DNA of 10,726 nucleotides. It comes from a bacterium (lineage in GTDB: Bacteria > Planctomycetota > UBA11346). The notes under the pieces are model-generated. The model saw only the letters and a program-made list of their open reading frames with translations, was not told where the DNA came from and made no database searches. Below are positions 1 to 6,618 of the stretch, in pieces. The DNA is taken from contig JAIFKN010000190.1 of assembly GCA_020049615.1 (NCBI GenBank), positions 1-10,726 on the forward strand, given 5' to 3'. Made by a program: the position numbers and the translations under genes. Each line of letters starts with the position of its first letter. The stretch's first letter is position 1.

Positions 1-164
1 AGACCCGGGCCGCGATGTCGACAGGCTGTGTGGTACATGCTGCCAGGCCCTTGATACACAAGGTCAACGCGCGTCGGGAGGCAGGGTTCGCCCATGGGGG
101 GCAAGGGCAGGTGGCGCGAGGCACACACCGGGCCATTGCCCCGGCCTCAGCTCCCGCGCCCGTC
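1..164. other. Left-edge stretch without a supported gene
   Basis: No reading frame here has convincing coding character. A minus-strand frame starting with ATG at 136 stays open to the window edge, but its third positions are less GC-rich than those of the neighbouring genes and the peptide is Cys/Pro/Arg-rich without a recognisable motif. A locally AT-richer patch at 51-68 contains the short inverted arms TTGA (51-54) and TCAA (64-67), and on the minus strand a TTGACC hexamer (67-62). I could not find a matching -10 box at normal spacing, so no promoter is called. Confidence 0.4.
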
Positions 165-446
165 CTAGCGCCCCATCGGCCTGTAGCGCTCCCCAGCCGG
201 GGCGGCCAGTTCGGCTTCCGCCTCGGGGGCCAGGCCGCTGCGCACCTCGGCGGACAGGCCGGCCTCGGTCAGGGCGGCGACGACGCGGCCGCAGGGCAAT
301 TCGCCAGCGTACCAAGTCGAGCTGCGCCGGTCCGGCGACAGCACGGCCCGGCGCACCTCGGGCAGGGTGGCAGCGGCGAGCAGCAGCCGGACCTCGGCAT
401 CGCGGTCGAGCGGCGCGGCGAAGGCGATGTCGATGCGGATGGACAC
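165..446 (-). CDS. Small hypothetical protein, probable ferredoxin-like (HMA-like) fold
   Basis: This is a predicted soluble protein of about 93 residues with no signal peptide or membrane segment. Its pattern reads strand (SIRIDIAFA), helix (DAEVRLLLAAATLP), strand (VRRAVLSP), strand (SSTWYAGEL), helix (CGRVVAALTEAG), strand (LSAEVRSG). That beta-alpha-beta-beta-alpha-beta order is the one used by heavy-metal-associated and ACT-like domains. The CxxC metal motif of true HMA domains is absent; only one Cys is visible. Codon third positions are strongly GC-rich, which fits a real gene. The GTG start at 446 is chosen because the recognisable domain begins there. A GGAGG sits directly against it with no spacer, so the start is uncertain, and GTG at 482 is an alternative. 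The frame stays open far upstream, antisense to the FHA and kinase genes; that extension is treated as a shadow. The gene is divergent from the FHA gene. Function is unknown. Confidence 0.6.
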   Translation of the reverse strand: MSIRIDIAFAAPLDRDAEVRLLLAAATLPEVRRAVLSPDRRSSTWYAGELPCGRVVAALTEAGLSAEVRSGLAPEAEAELAAPAGERYRPMGR

Positions 447-548
447 CCTCCGGATGATGCTGGCGCCGCAGGCGACTGCCACACCCGAACCTGCCCCGGC
501 GGGGTCCGCTTCCCGGTGCCGTCGAAGGCCTGAGAGTGATGGCGCGCC
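447..548. other. Divergent intergenic region between small gene and FHA gene
   Basis: This gap of about 100 bases must hold the start signals for the FHA-kinase unit and probably for the small minus-strand gene. It is very GC-rich, and I see no good -35/-10 pair in either direction. A short self-complementary CCCC-GGC-GGGG element lies at 494-504. A weak purine stretch, GAGAG (532-536), is the only ribosome-binding candidate for the ATG at 549 and lies rather far from it at 12 bases. Confidence 0.4.
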
Positions 549-1571
549 ATGACCTCGATCCTCATCCTCCAGCACCAGCGCCCCGATGGCGAGGTCGACA
601 CCTACCACCTGAAGGCCGGCCGGCGCTACCACCTCGGCCGCGGTTCGCAGTGCCAGGTCCGCGTCCTCGACCTGAAGCTGTCGCGTCAGCACTGCGCCTT
701 CGAGCACGGCGACGGCGGCTGGCTGCTGGTGGATCTCGCCAGTACCAATGGCTGCTCGATTGACGGCCAGCGCGTCAGCGGCAACCGGCCGCTCCGCCGG
801 GGTTCGCTGGTCACCGCCGGCAGCACCACCGTGCGGGTCGAACGCATCGCTGATAGCAGCGAGGATCCCGACGCTGCGCCGGCGCAGCCCCCCGCAGACA
901 CGTGGCCCGAGCAGGCCGACGGCGAGCCCCCCCGTGCCAGCGACCGGTTGGCGGCAGCGGCAGCGAGAAGCGTCGACAGCAGCGACGAACTCGAGCCGCA
1001 GTCGGCACCAAACCGGATCACCCAGTCGGATCCGCTGATTCCCGGCCTGCCACCAAGCGCCGCGGCTGCCCCGCCTGCACCGGTCGCTCCGGCCCCGTCG
1101 GCAGCTCCGACCCCGCCGGTCGTCCCTCGGCCTGAGCCGCCACCAGGTCTTGATCACGACGTCCTCGCCACCCTGCAGCCGGGCCGCTACATCGCCCCTG
1201 CGCCCGTTCCGGCCCCGGCTGAACCGGTCGCCAGCGAGCCCGTATCGCGCACATTCTACATCAACCTGCTTGGCCGACGCGTCGGGCCGCTGAGCAAGGC
1301 CCAGGCGCGGGAATTGAAGACCAAAGAACTCAAAGGATCGCTGACCCCCGCCGACCTCGCCACCGTGGAAGCCGAAGCCTCGCTCGGTCCCGCGCCGGTT
1401 GCAGTGCCCAACGCGCCTGCCAGCGCCCCTGGCGATGAAGCGCGCACGTATTACGTGACTCTGCTCGGGCAGCGCGTCGGTCCGCTCAGCCGCACCCAGG
1501 CGCGCGAACTCAAGGCCAAGGAATTGCGCGGCATCCTCACCGCCGACGAGGTGGAGCGGTTGACCCGCTGA
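549..1571 (+). CDS. FHA domain protein with two C-terminal GYF_2-like repeats
   Basis: A 340-residue, probably cytoplasmic protein. Residues about 4-98 form a forkhead-associated domain, which binds phosphothreonine peptides. The diagnostic residues are present: G30-R31 before the first loop, S45-R46-x-H48, and S65-T66-N67-G68. Residues about 105-230 are a low-complexity linker rich in Pro, Ala and Ser. The C-terminus holds two copies of a unit of about 42 residues, at 234-275 and 299-340, identical at about 24 positions by eye. Each has an aromatic start (TFY or TYY), then LLG, RVGPLS, QARELK, KEL and G-x-LT. The spacing resembles the GYF_2 (DUF4339) family, whose core is an aromatic pair, then GP, then a helix; this assignment is inference. 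No membrane segment is visible. The kinase gene starts 6 bases downstream, so this protein is probably a phospho-dependent partner or substrate adaptor of that kinase. The ATG at 549 is chosen because the FHA fold begins at once; its ribosome binding site is weak. Confidence 0.88.
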   Translation: MTSILILQHQRPDGEVDTYHLKAGRRYHLGRGSQCQVRVLDLKLSRQHCAFEHGDGGWLLVDLASTNGCSIDGQRVSGNRPLRRGSLVTAGSTTVRVERIADSSEDPDAAPAQPPADTWPEQADGEPPRASDRLAAAAARSVDSSDELEPQSAPNRITQSDPLIPGLPPSAAAAPPAPVAPAPSAAPTPPVVPRPEPPPGLDHDVLATLQPGRYIAPAPVPAPAEPVASEPVSRTFYINLLGRRVGPLSKAQARELKTKELKGSLTPADLATVEAEASLGPAPVAVPNAPASAPGDEARTYYVTLLGQRVGPLSRTQARELKAKELRGILTADEVERLTR

Positions 1572-1577
1572 GGCGGG
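1570..1577 (+). promoter_or_regulatory. Ribosome binding site for the TTG start of the kinase gene
   Basis: GAGG at 1570-1573 overlaps the FHA stop codon (TGA, 1569-1571) and lies 4 bases before the TTG at 1578. This supports the TTG start and translational coupling of the kinase to the FHA gene. The short spacing leaves in-frame GTG 1611 and ATG 1632 as alternatives; neither has a clear purine-rich leader. Confidence 0.5.
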
Positions 1578-4328
1578 TTGCGCTCCGACCCCCAGCCCGA
1601 TCATCCCACCGTGGCCTCGAACGCACCCCCTATGCTGCCGCCAGCCTCCCGCCTGGGGGGCTATGAGATCGTCGGCCTGGTCGGCCGTGGCGGCATGGGC
1701 GAGGTCTACCGCGCCAAGCAGCTGTCGATGGAGCGCGAGGTCGCGCTCAAGATCCTCGCTCCGCGGCTGGCCAAGGATCCGGCCTTCGCCGAGCAGTTCG
1801 TCGCCGAGGCGCGGGCCGCCGGCAAGCTCAACCATCCCAACATCGTCGGCGTGCACGACGTCGGCCAGGCCAGCGCCCCGGAAGGGTGCAGCATTCCGGC
1901 CGGCGAGCCGGTGCACTACTTCTCGATGGAGTTCATCGACGGGGAGACGGTCAAGGACGTGATCGAACGCCAGGGGGCGGTCGATCTGGCGACGGTCGGC
2001 AAGGTGATGGCGGCGATGGCCGAGGCCCTCGGCTTCGCCGAGGCGCACAAGGTCGTGCACCGCGACATCAAGCCCGACAACATCATGCTGACCAGTGGCG
2101 GGCTGGTGAAACTGGCCGACCTCGGCCTGGCGCTGCAGGCCGACAGCGCCGAAGCGGTGGCCGGGAGCAAGGACGAGCAGGGCCGCGGCAAGGTCATGGG
2201 CACGCCGCTGTACATGGCCCCCGAACAGGCCCGTGCCCAACCCATCGACCACCGCGCCGACCAGTACGCGCTGGGTGCGACCCTGTTCCACATGCTCACC
2301 GGCCGGCCGCCCTACCAAGGCGACAGCGCCAAGGCGATCATGCGGGCGCACTGCTTCGAACCGGTGCCCGATCCGGCCGAGGTCAATCCCGAGGTGCCGC
2401 CGCCGTGGCGCGAACTGTGCCTGCACATGCTGGCCAAGTCGCCCGAGGAACGCTTCGCCAGTGCCGCCGACCTGAGGGCCGAGGTCAAGGCGGCGGTGCG
2501 CTGGAAGCCAGGTGTGACGGGCCGCGCCCGCGCTTGGCGCGGCGGCAAAGGCGGCGAAGGGGCACCCTGGGGCGCCATCGTCCTGATCGCCGCCGTGCTC
2601 CTGGGCGGCCTGGCCTTCGTTCTCCAGCGCGCCCCGGCTCCGCCGCGGGAGGAGCCCGTGGCGCCAGCCAACGGCGAAACGGATCGGGCTGCTGCGGCCA
2701 TCGCCAGGGCCAAGGCCGAACTCGCCGCCCTGCCCGAGGAACCGACGGTCGCCCTGCCGGTGGCAGAACGTCTCCTCGCCGATCCATCGCTGGCGCCGGC
2801 CCGCAGCCTGATCCTGGCCAGACGCGACGCCCTGCGCGCCGCCATCACAGAGCACCGGCGCAACGCCCTGCGGGTGGCTGCCGACGTCGTCGAAGCCCAC
2901 ATTACCGGAGGACGGCTCGGCGAGGCCCGCGACGGCCTGGCCCAGCTGCCCGAGGAGTCTTGGCTGCTGGAGCGGCGGCGGCGGCTGGCTGAGCAGTTAC
3001 GCGCCGCCGACCGCACTGCCGAGATGCGGCTGGGCGCCACCATCGACGCGGCGGCCTCCATCGAAGCCTGCGACCGCCTGACCAACGACATCACCCGTTC
3101 GGGGCTGCCAGAGGGACGACGCCAGGCGCTCGGCGATCGACTGGCGCGGCGGCGGAAGGAACTGACTCCGCACGCACCCGCTCAGCCGAAGGTGAACAAG
3201 GTCAACACGGCGGCGCTGTGGCGTGATCTCGGTGCCCGCTGCGAACCGCTGCGGGCCGTCCTGCCCTACAGCAATCTGACCGATGCCTTGCGTAGCGGCG
3301 CTCGCGCCTTCCCGGATGAGGAGCGCGCCCAGGTCGAGGCCCTGGCCGGCTTCGTCGAGGCGGCGCAGCAGGCCGAGACAGCCCTGCGCCTGCACATCGG
3401 CCAGGCCGCACCCAAGGCCGAATGTAAGTTCGGCAGCCGTTCCGGCACCTTCATCCTCACCCGCCTCGAGAAGGACTACATCGGTTTCCGCCTGCTCGAC
3501 GTGCCCGCTGAATCGCGGGCCGACCGGGCCACCGCCGTGCTGCCATGGGGCCAGGTGCTCGCCGGAGCGCTCAGTGGCGCGGAGGCGCCGCGCCAGGCGG
3601 CCGCCTACCTGTGGTACTGGCGCCAGAACGAGGCGCGCGCCGCGCTCGCCAAACTCAAGGACGAGACGCTGGCGACGGCCCTCGACACCTACGAACGTCG
3701 TACCAGGCCGATGGACATCGCCGGCGAGATTGAACGCCGGGCCGGCGGCCTGCTGGCCATCTCCTACCCGTTCGCCGCCACCAAGGAGGCCAGGTACATG
3801 GATGCCTGGCGCGGAGCCGGCGGCTCGGTGGGCGACCGCGGCCTGCGCTGGACCACGACCGCAGTGATCGAAGCAGGCTCCAAGGCCGAGGCAGACCTGC
3901 CCGGGATGCAGTGGAAAGGCACCCTCAAACCCCCGTTCACGCTTGAAGCCACGTTGCAGCCCGAAGCCGGCAGCGAAGTCGCCCTGGTCGGCGTCACCAG
4001 CGGTGACCTCAGCATCCGCGTCGGACTCAATCCCAAACGCCAGGGCTTCTACCTGGCGACCAGGACCGACGGCAGTGGCACCTACGATGCGCTGAGCAGC
4101 AATCCACCGCCGGACTACAACCCCAACGACTGGTCGCGCATCCGTGTCAGCATCGATGAGGCCGGCAAGGTCAGCGCCTGGCTCAACGACAAGCCGCTCA
4201 CCTGCGACCGTGAACTCGCCTTCCCGCCCGACGCCAAGCTCGCCCCCCTGATCCAGGGCCGCGCGGTCAAGCAGGGTGGAGGCGTCGCACTGGTGATCAG
4301 CAGCCTCAGCATCACCGGCAGGCTGTAG
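1578..4328 (+). CDS. Transmembrane Ser/Thr protein kinase (PknB type) with large ectodomain
   Basis: A 916-residue receptor-like kinase that transfers phosphate from ATP to Ser/Thr of target proteins. The kinase domain spans about residues 29-305: glycine loop GRGGMGEV (36-43), catalytic Lys58 in VALK, HRDIKPDN with H161, R162, D163, K165 and N168, DLG instead of DFG at 181-183, and APE at 214-216. All key catalytic residues are present, so it should be active. A short insertion (about residues 98-110) lies before the hinge. A basic stretch precedes one membrane helix at about 332-351, giving kinase inside and C-terminus outside. The external 560 residues begin with Ala/Glu/Arg-rich helices that may form coiled coils or TPR-like repeats. 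They end at about 779-916 in a beta-rich segment with DWSRIRVSID and a later LNDKPL, similar in style to LamG or DUF1080 jelly-roll domains. The external domain probably senses a ligand or anchors to the envelope. It forms an operon with the FHA gene. Start TTG 1578 is moderately supported. Confidence 0.93.
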   Translation: MRSDPQPDHPTVASNAPPMLPPASRLGGYEIVGLVGRGGMGEVYRAKQLSMEREVALKILAPRLAKDPAFAEQFVAEARAAGKLNHPNIVGVHDVGQASAPEGCSIPAGEPVHYFSMEFIDGETVKDVIERQGAVDLATVGKVMAAMAEALGFAEAHKVVHRDIKPDNIMLTSGGLVKLADLGLALQADSAEAVAGSKDEQGRGKVMGTPLYMAPEQARAQPIDHRADQYALGATLFHMLTGRPPYQGDSAKAIMRAHCFEPVPDPAEVNPEVPPPWRELCLHMLAKSPEERFASAADLRAEVKAAVRWKPGVTGRARAWRGGKGGEGAPWGAIVLIAAVLLGGLAFVLQRAPAPPREEPVAPANGETDRAAAAIARAKAELAALPEEPTVALPVAERLLADPSLAPARSLILARRDALRAAITEHRRNALRVAADVVEAHITGGRLGEARDGLAQLPEESWLLERRRRLAEQLRAADRTAEMRLGATIDAAASIEACDRLTNDITRSGLPEGRRQALGDRLARRRKELTPHAPAQPKVNKVNTAALWRDLGARCEPLRAVLPYSNLTDALRSGARAFPDEERAQVEALAGFVEAAQQAETALRLHIGQAAPKAECKFGSRSGTFILTRLEKDYIGFRLLDVPAESRADRATAVLPWGQVLAGALSGAEAPRQAAAYLWYWRQNEARAALAKLKDETLATALDTYERRTRPMDIAGEIERRAGGLLAISYPFAATKEARYMDAWRGAGGSVGDRGLRWTTTAVIEAGSKAEADLPGMQWKGTLKPPFTLEATLQPEAGSEVALVGVTSGDLSIRVGLNPKRQGFYLATRTDGSGTYDALSSNPPPDYNPNDWSRIRVSIDEAGKVSAWLNDKPLTCDRELAFPPDAKLAPLIQGRAVKQGGGVALVISSLSITGRL

Positions 4329-4331
4329 CCC

Positions 4332-4376
4332 GGGGCCTCGCCGGCCCCGAACCCCGCCCAGGGCCCTTCGCCCTGG
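4332..4376 (+). terminator. Two tandem GC-rich hairpins, possible terminator of the FHA-kinase unit
   Basis: The first hairpin has a perfect 6-bp stem, GGGGCC (4332-4337) with GGCCCC (4343-4348), and a 5-base loop. The second has a perfect 7-bp stem, CCAGGGC (4358-4364) with GCCCTGG (4370-4376), and a 5-base loop CCTTC. They begin 3 bases after the kinase stop codon. Neither is followed by a T-run, so classical intrinsic termination is doubtful; they could protect the 3' end of the mRNA or act with Rho. Confidence 0.5.
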
Positions 4377-4394
4377 ACCCGCGCGATCCCGGCT

Positions 4395-4430
4395 CACTGA
4401 CGTTCGCCGATCGCAGGGACGACGTCAGTG
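4395..4430. repeat. 8-bp perfect inverted repeat
   Basis: CACTGACG (4395-4402) is repeated as CGTCAGTG (4423-4430) with 20 bases between. The spacer contains the palindrome CGATCG (4408-4413). The loop is too long for a typical terminator and no T-run follows. It could be an operator half-site pair or a longer RNA hairpin upstream of uvrB; the function is unknown. Confidence 0.55.
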
Positions 4431-4500
4431 GTGGCGTGCTCGGCGACGGCCAAGCCTGCGCCTGCGCCGCCATCGAACACACACGCTCCGGATTCGGGGG

Positions 4501-4535
4501 CTGGAAGGTGGAAGCTGGAAGCTGGAAGCTGGGGG
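4501..4535 (+). repeat. Heptanucleotide tandem repeat (CTGGAAG)
   Basis: Five consecutive 7-base units can be read: CTGGAAG, GTGGAAG, CTGGAAG, CTGGAAG and a degenerate CTGGGGG. Three units are exact. The array ends 43 bases before the uvrB ATG and would be in the 5' leader if transcription starts upstream of it. It is a candidate variable-number repeat. Confidence 0.75.
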
Positions 4536-4566
4536 AGCGAAGGCGTGCATGGGCGGGGACAGGCGG

Positions 4567-4573
4567 TAGGAGG
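4567..4573 (+). promoter_or_regulatory. Strong ribosome binding site of uvrB
   Basis: TAGGAGG lies 5 bases before the ATG at 4579. It is the best Shine-Dalgarno match in the window and fixes the uvrB start. Confidence 0.85.
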
Positions 4574-4578
4574 CGGGC

Positions 4579-6618
4579 ATGGCTGATCGATTTGTACTGA
4601 AGGCGCCGTATGGGCCGACCGGCGATCAGCCGGAGGCGATCGAGCGGCTGGTCACGGCGCTCGGCGGTGGGGCGCGGGCGGCGACGCTGCTCGGGGTGAC
4701 CGGGTCGGGCAAGACCTTCACCGTCGCCAACGTGGTGGCTCGGCTCAACCGCCCGACCCTGGTGCTGTCGCACAACAAGACGCTGGCGGCGCAGCTCTAC
4801 ACCGAGTTCAAGGGCTTTTTCCCGGATAACGCGGTCGAATACTTCGTCTCCTACTACGACTACTACCAGCCGGAGGCCTACGTCCCGGGCAAGGACCTCT
4901 ACATCGAGAAGGAGTCGGACATCAACGAGGAGATCGACAAGCTGCGCCTGTCGGCGACGCGCAGCCTGCTCGCCCGCCGCGACGTGCTCATCGTCGCCTC
5001 GGTCAGCGCGATCTACGGCCTCGGCAATCCGAAGGAGTACCAGGACCTGACCCTGCCGCTGCAGGTCGGGCAGCAGGGCGATCGCGACATCGTCCTGCGC
5101 CGCCTGGTCGACATGCAGTACCAGCGCGGCGATCTCGACTTCCAGCGCGGTCGCTATCGCGTGCGCGGCGACGTGGTCGAGATCTGGCCGGCCTACGAGG
5201 ACACTGCCATCCGCCTCGCCTTCTTCGGCGAGGAACTGGAGGAGATCGCCAGCGTCAACACCCTCACCGGCGAGGTGCTCGGCCGCCACGAGCGGCTCAA
5301 CGTCTACCCGGCCAAGCACTTCGTCGTGCAGGAGGCGACGCTCGAACAGGCCATCGGCGGGATCAAGGACGAGCTGGCGGGCCGACTGACCGAACTCAAC
5401 GCCGCCGGCAAGCTGCTGGAGGCGCAGCGCCTGCAGTCGCGCACCACCTACGACCTCGACATGCTCGCCGAGGTCGGAACCTGCCAGGGCATCGAGAACT
5501 ACTCGCGGCACCTGACCGGCCGGAAGCCCGGCGAGCGCCCCTACTGCCTGTTCGACTTCCTGCCGCCCGACTTCCTCTGCGTGGTCGACGAGAGCCACGT
5601 CACCATCCCGCAGATCGGCGGCATGTTCGCCGGTGACCGGAGCCGCAAGGAGACCCTGGTCGCGCACGGCTTCCGCCTGCCCAGCGCGCTCGACAACCGC
5701 CCGCTGCAGTTCCCCGAGTTCGAGGCCCTGGTGCCGCAGCTGTTGTTCGTCTCGGCCACGCCGGCGAAGTACGAGGAGAAGACCGAGGTCGCGCGCATCG
5801 AGCAGCTGGTGCGACCAACCGGCATCCCCGACCCGCCGGTCTCGGTGCGGCCGACCGCCGGCCAGGTCGATGACCTCATCCGCGAGGTCAAAGCGCGCTG
5901 CGCCAAGAACCAGCGCTCGATCGTCACCACCCTGACCAAGCGCCTGGCGGAAGACCTCTCGGAATTCCTCGGCGAGGCCGGCGTCCGCACCACCTGGCTG
6001 CATAGCGACATCGATGCCATCGAGCGGATCGAGATACTTCAGCGTTTGCGCAGTGGGGAGACCGAGTGCGTCATCGGCGTCAACCTCCTGCGCGAGGGCC
6101 TCGACCTGCCCGAGGTGACCCTGGTGGCGATCTTCGACGCCGACAAGGAGGGCTTCCTGCGCAGCCAGACCTCGCTGATCCAGACCATCGGCCGCGCCGC
6201 ACGCAACATCGACGGCGTCGTGGTGCTCTACGCCGACTCGGTCAGCCCGGCGATGCGCTTCGCCATCGACGAGACCGAGCGCCGCCGCGCCTACCAGCTC
6301 GCCTACAATGCTGAACGCGGCATCACCCCGACCACGGTGGTGAAGCAGGGCGACTACGGCGCCTCGTTCGCCGAGCAGCTGTCGGCGCGCAAGGCGGCCA
6401 GCGGCGGCGTGGCGTACGAGGGATCGATCCTCACCCCGGCCGACCTGCCCGACCTCACCGCGCGCATGGTCGCCGCCGCCGAGGACCTCCGCTTCGAGGA
6501 GGCGGCCCGCCTGCGCGACACCATCCGCCGCATCGAGGCCGAGGGCAGCGCGCCATCGGGCGACGAGCCGGGCGAGAAGGGACGCAAGCGATCGAAGGGC
6601 CGGCGGCGCCGACGGTGA
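4579..6618 (+). CDS. uvrB: Excinuclease ABC subunit UvrB
   Basis: A 679-residue DNA-damage recognition subunit of nucleotide excision repair, usual length for the family. In the UvrABC pathway UvrA loads UvrB on damaged DNA; UvrB verifies the lesion with its beta-hairpin using ATP, then recruits UvrC for incision. The sequence shows Walker A GVTGSGKT (39-46), helicase motif [12 protein letters not shown], the lesion-probing hairpin [10 protein letters not shown] (92-101), Walker B VVDESH (335-340), the family motif [20 protein letters not shown], helicase motifs in the second RecA domain (for example REGLDLPEV and the QTIGRAARN arginine-finger motif), and a C-terminal UVR helix pair around residues 625-660 that binds UvrC. 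The tail is very basic ([12 protein letters not shown]) beyond the UVR domain. The gene is probably transcribed on its own, because the gap before it is 250 bases and contains hairpins. Its stop abuts the stop of the convergent gene. Confidence 0.98.
   Translation: MADRFVLKAPYGPTGDQPEAIERLVTALGGGARAATLLGVTGSGKTFTVANVVARLNRPTLVLSHNKTLAAQLYTEFKGFFPDNAVEYFVSYYDYYQPEAYVPGKDLYIEKESDINEEIDKLRLSATRSLLARRDVLIVASVSAIYGLGNPKEYQDLTLPLQVGQQGDRDIVLRRLVDMQYQRGDLDFQRGRYRVRGDVVEIWPAYEDTAIRLAFFGEELEEIASVNTLTGEVLGRHERLNVYPAKHFVVQEATLEQAIGGIKDELAGRLTELNAAGKLLEAQRLQSRTTYDLDMLAEVGTCQGIENYSRHLTGRKPGERPYCLFDFLPPDFLCVVDESHVTIPQIGGMFAGDRSRKETLVAHGFRLPSALDNRPLQFPEFEALVPQLLFVSATPAKYEEKTEVARIEQLVRPTGIPDPPVSVRPTAGQVDDLIREVKARCAKNQRSIVTTLTKRLAEDLSEFLGEAGVRTTWLHSDIDAIERIEILQRLRSGETECVIGVNLLREGLDLPEVTLVAIFDADKEGFLRSQTSLIQTIGRAARNIDGVVVLYADSVSPAMRFAIDETERRRAYQLAYNAERGITPTTVVKQGDYGASFAEQLSARKAASGGVAYEGSILTPADLPDLTARMVAAAEDLRFEEAARLRDTIRRIEAEGSAPSGDEPGEKGRKRSKGRRRRR

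Larger units (their letters stand above)
4329..4578. other. Structured 250-base intergenic region before uvrB
   Basis: No gene is visible here. From left to right it holds two GC-rich hairpins just after the kinase stop (4332-4348 and 4358-4376), an 8-bp inverted repeat (4395-4430), a heptanucleotide tandem repeat (4501-4535) and the uvrB ribosome binding site. No convincing -35/-10 promoter and no clear SOS (LexA) box were found by eye, although uvrB is often SOS-regulated in other bacteria. Confidence 0.6.

Noticed and set aside
1..136. Minus-strand frame open to the left edge from ATG 136
   Set aside because: It lacks the strong third-position GC bias of neighbouring genes, has no ribosome binding site and no recognisable motif; too little sequence to decide.
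15..533. Plus-strand open frame of 172 codons at the left edge
   Set aside because: It is Ala/Gly/Pro/His-rich with no motif and is antisense to the better supported small minus-strand gene.
165..2900. Very long minus-strand open frame (about 911 codons) opposite the FHA and kinase genes
   Set aside because: In very GC-rich DNA the antisense frame of a real gene is often free of stops. Its product is Gly/Arg/His-rich without motifs, while the plus strand carries clear FHA and kinase domains. Only its last 93 codons, outside the FHA gene, look like a real protein.
1886..2992. Alternative plus-strand open frame inside the kinase gene
   Set aside because: The product is Arg/Gly/Pro-rich and overlaps the catalytic core of the kinase in another frame; a GC-composition shadow.
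4474..4490. Possible SOS box of the GAAC-N4-GTTC type before uvrB
   Set aside because: The left half CGAAC is present near 4474 but the right half is GCTCC, not GTTC; no CTGT-N8-ACAG box was found either.
4312..6003. Minus-strand open frame of about 563 codons opposite uvrB
   Set aside because: It is the mirror of the uvrB codons; the translation has no recognisable domain and uvrB is unambiguous.
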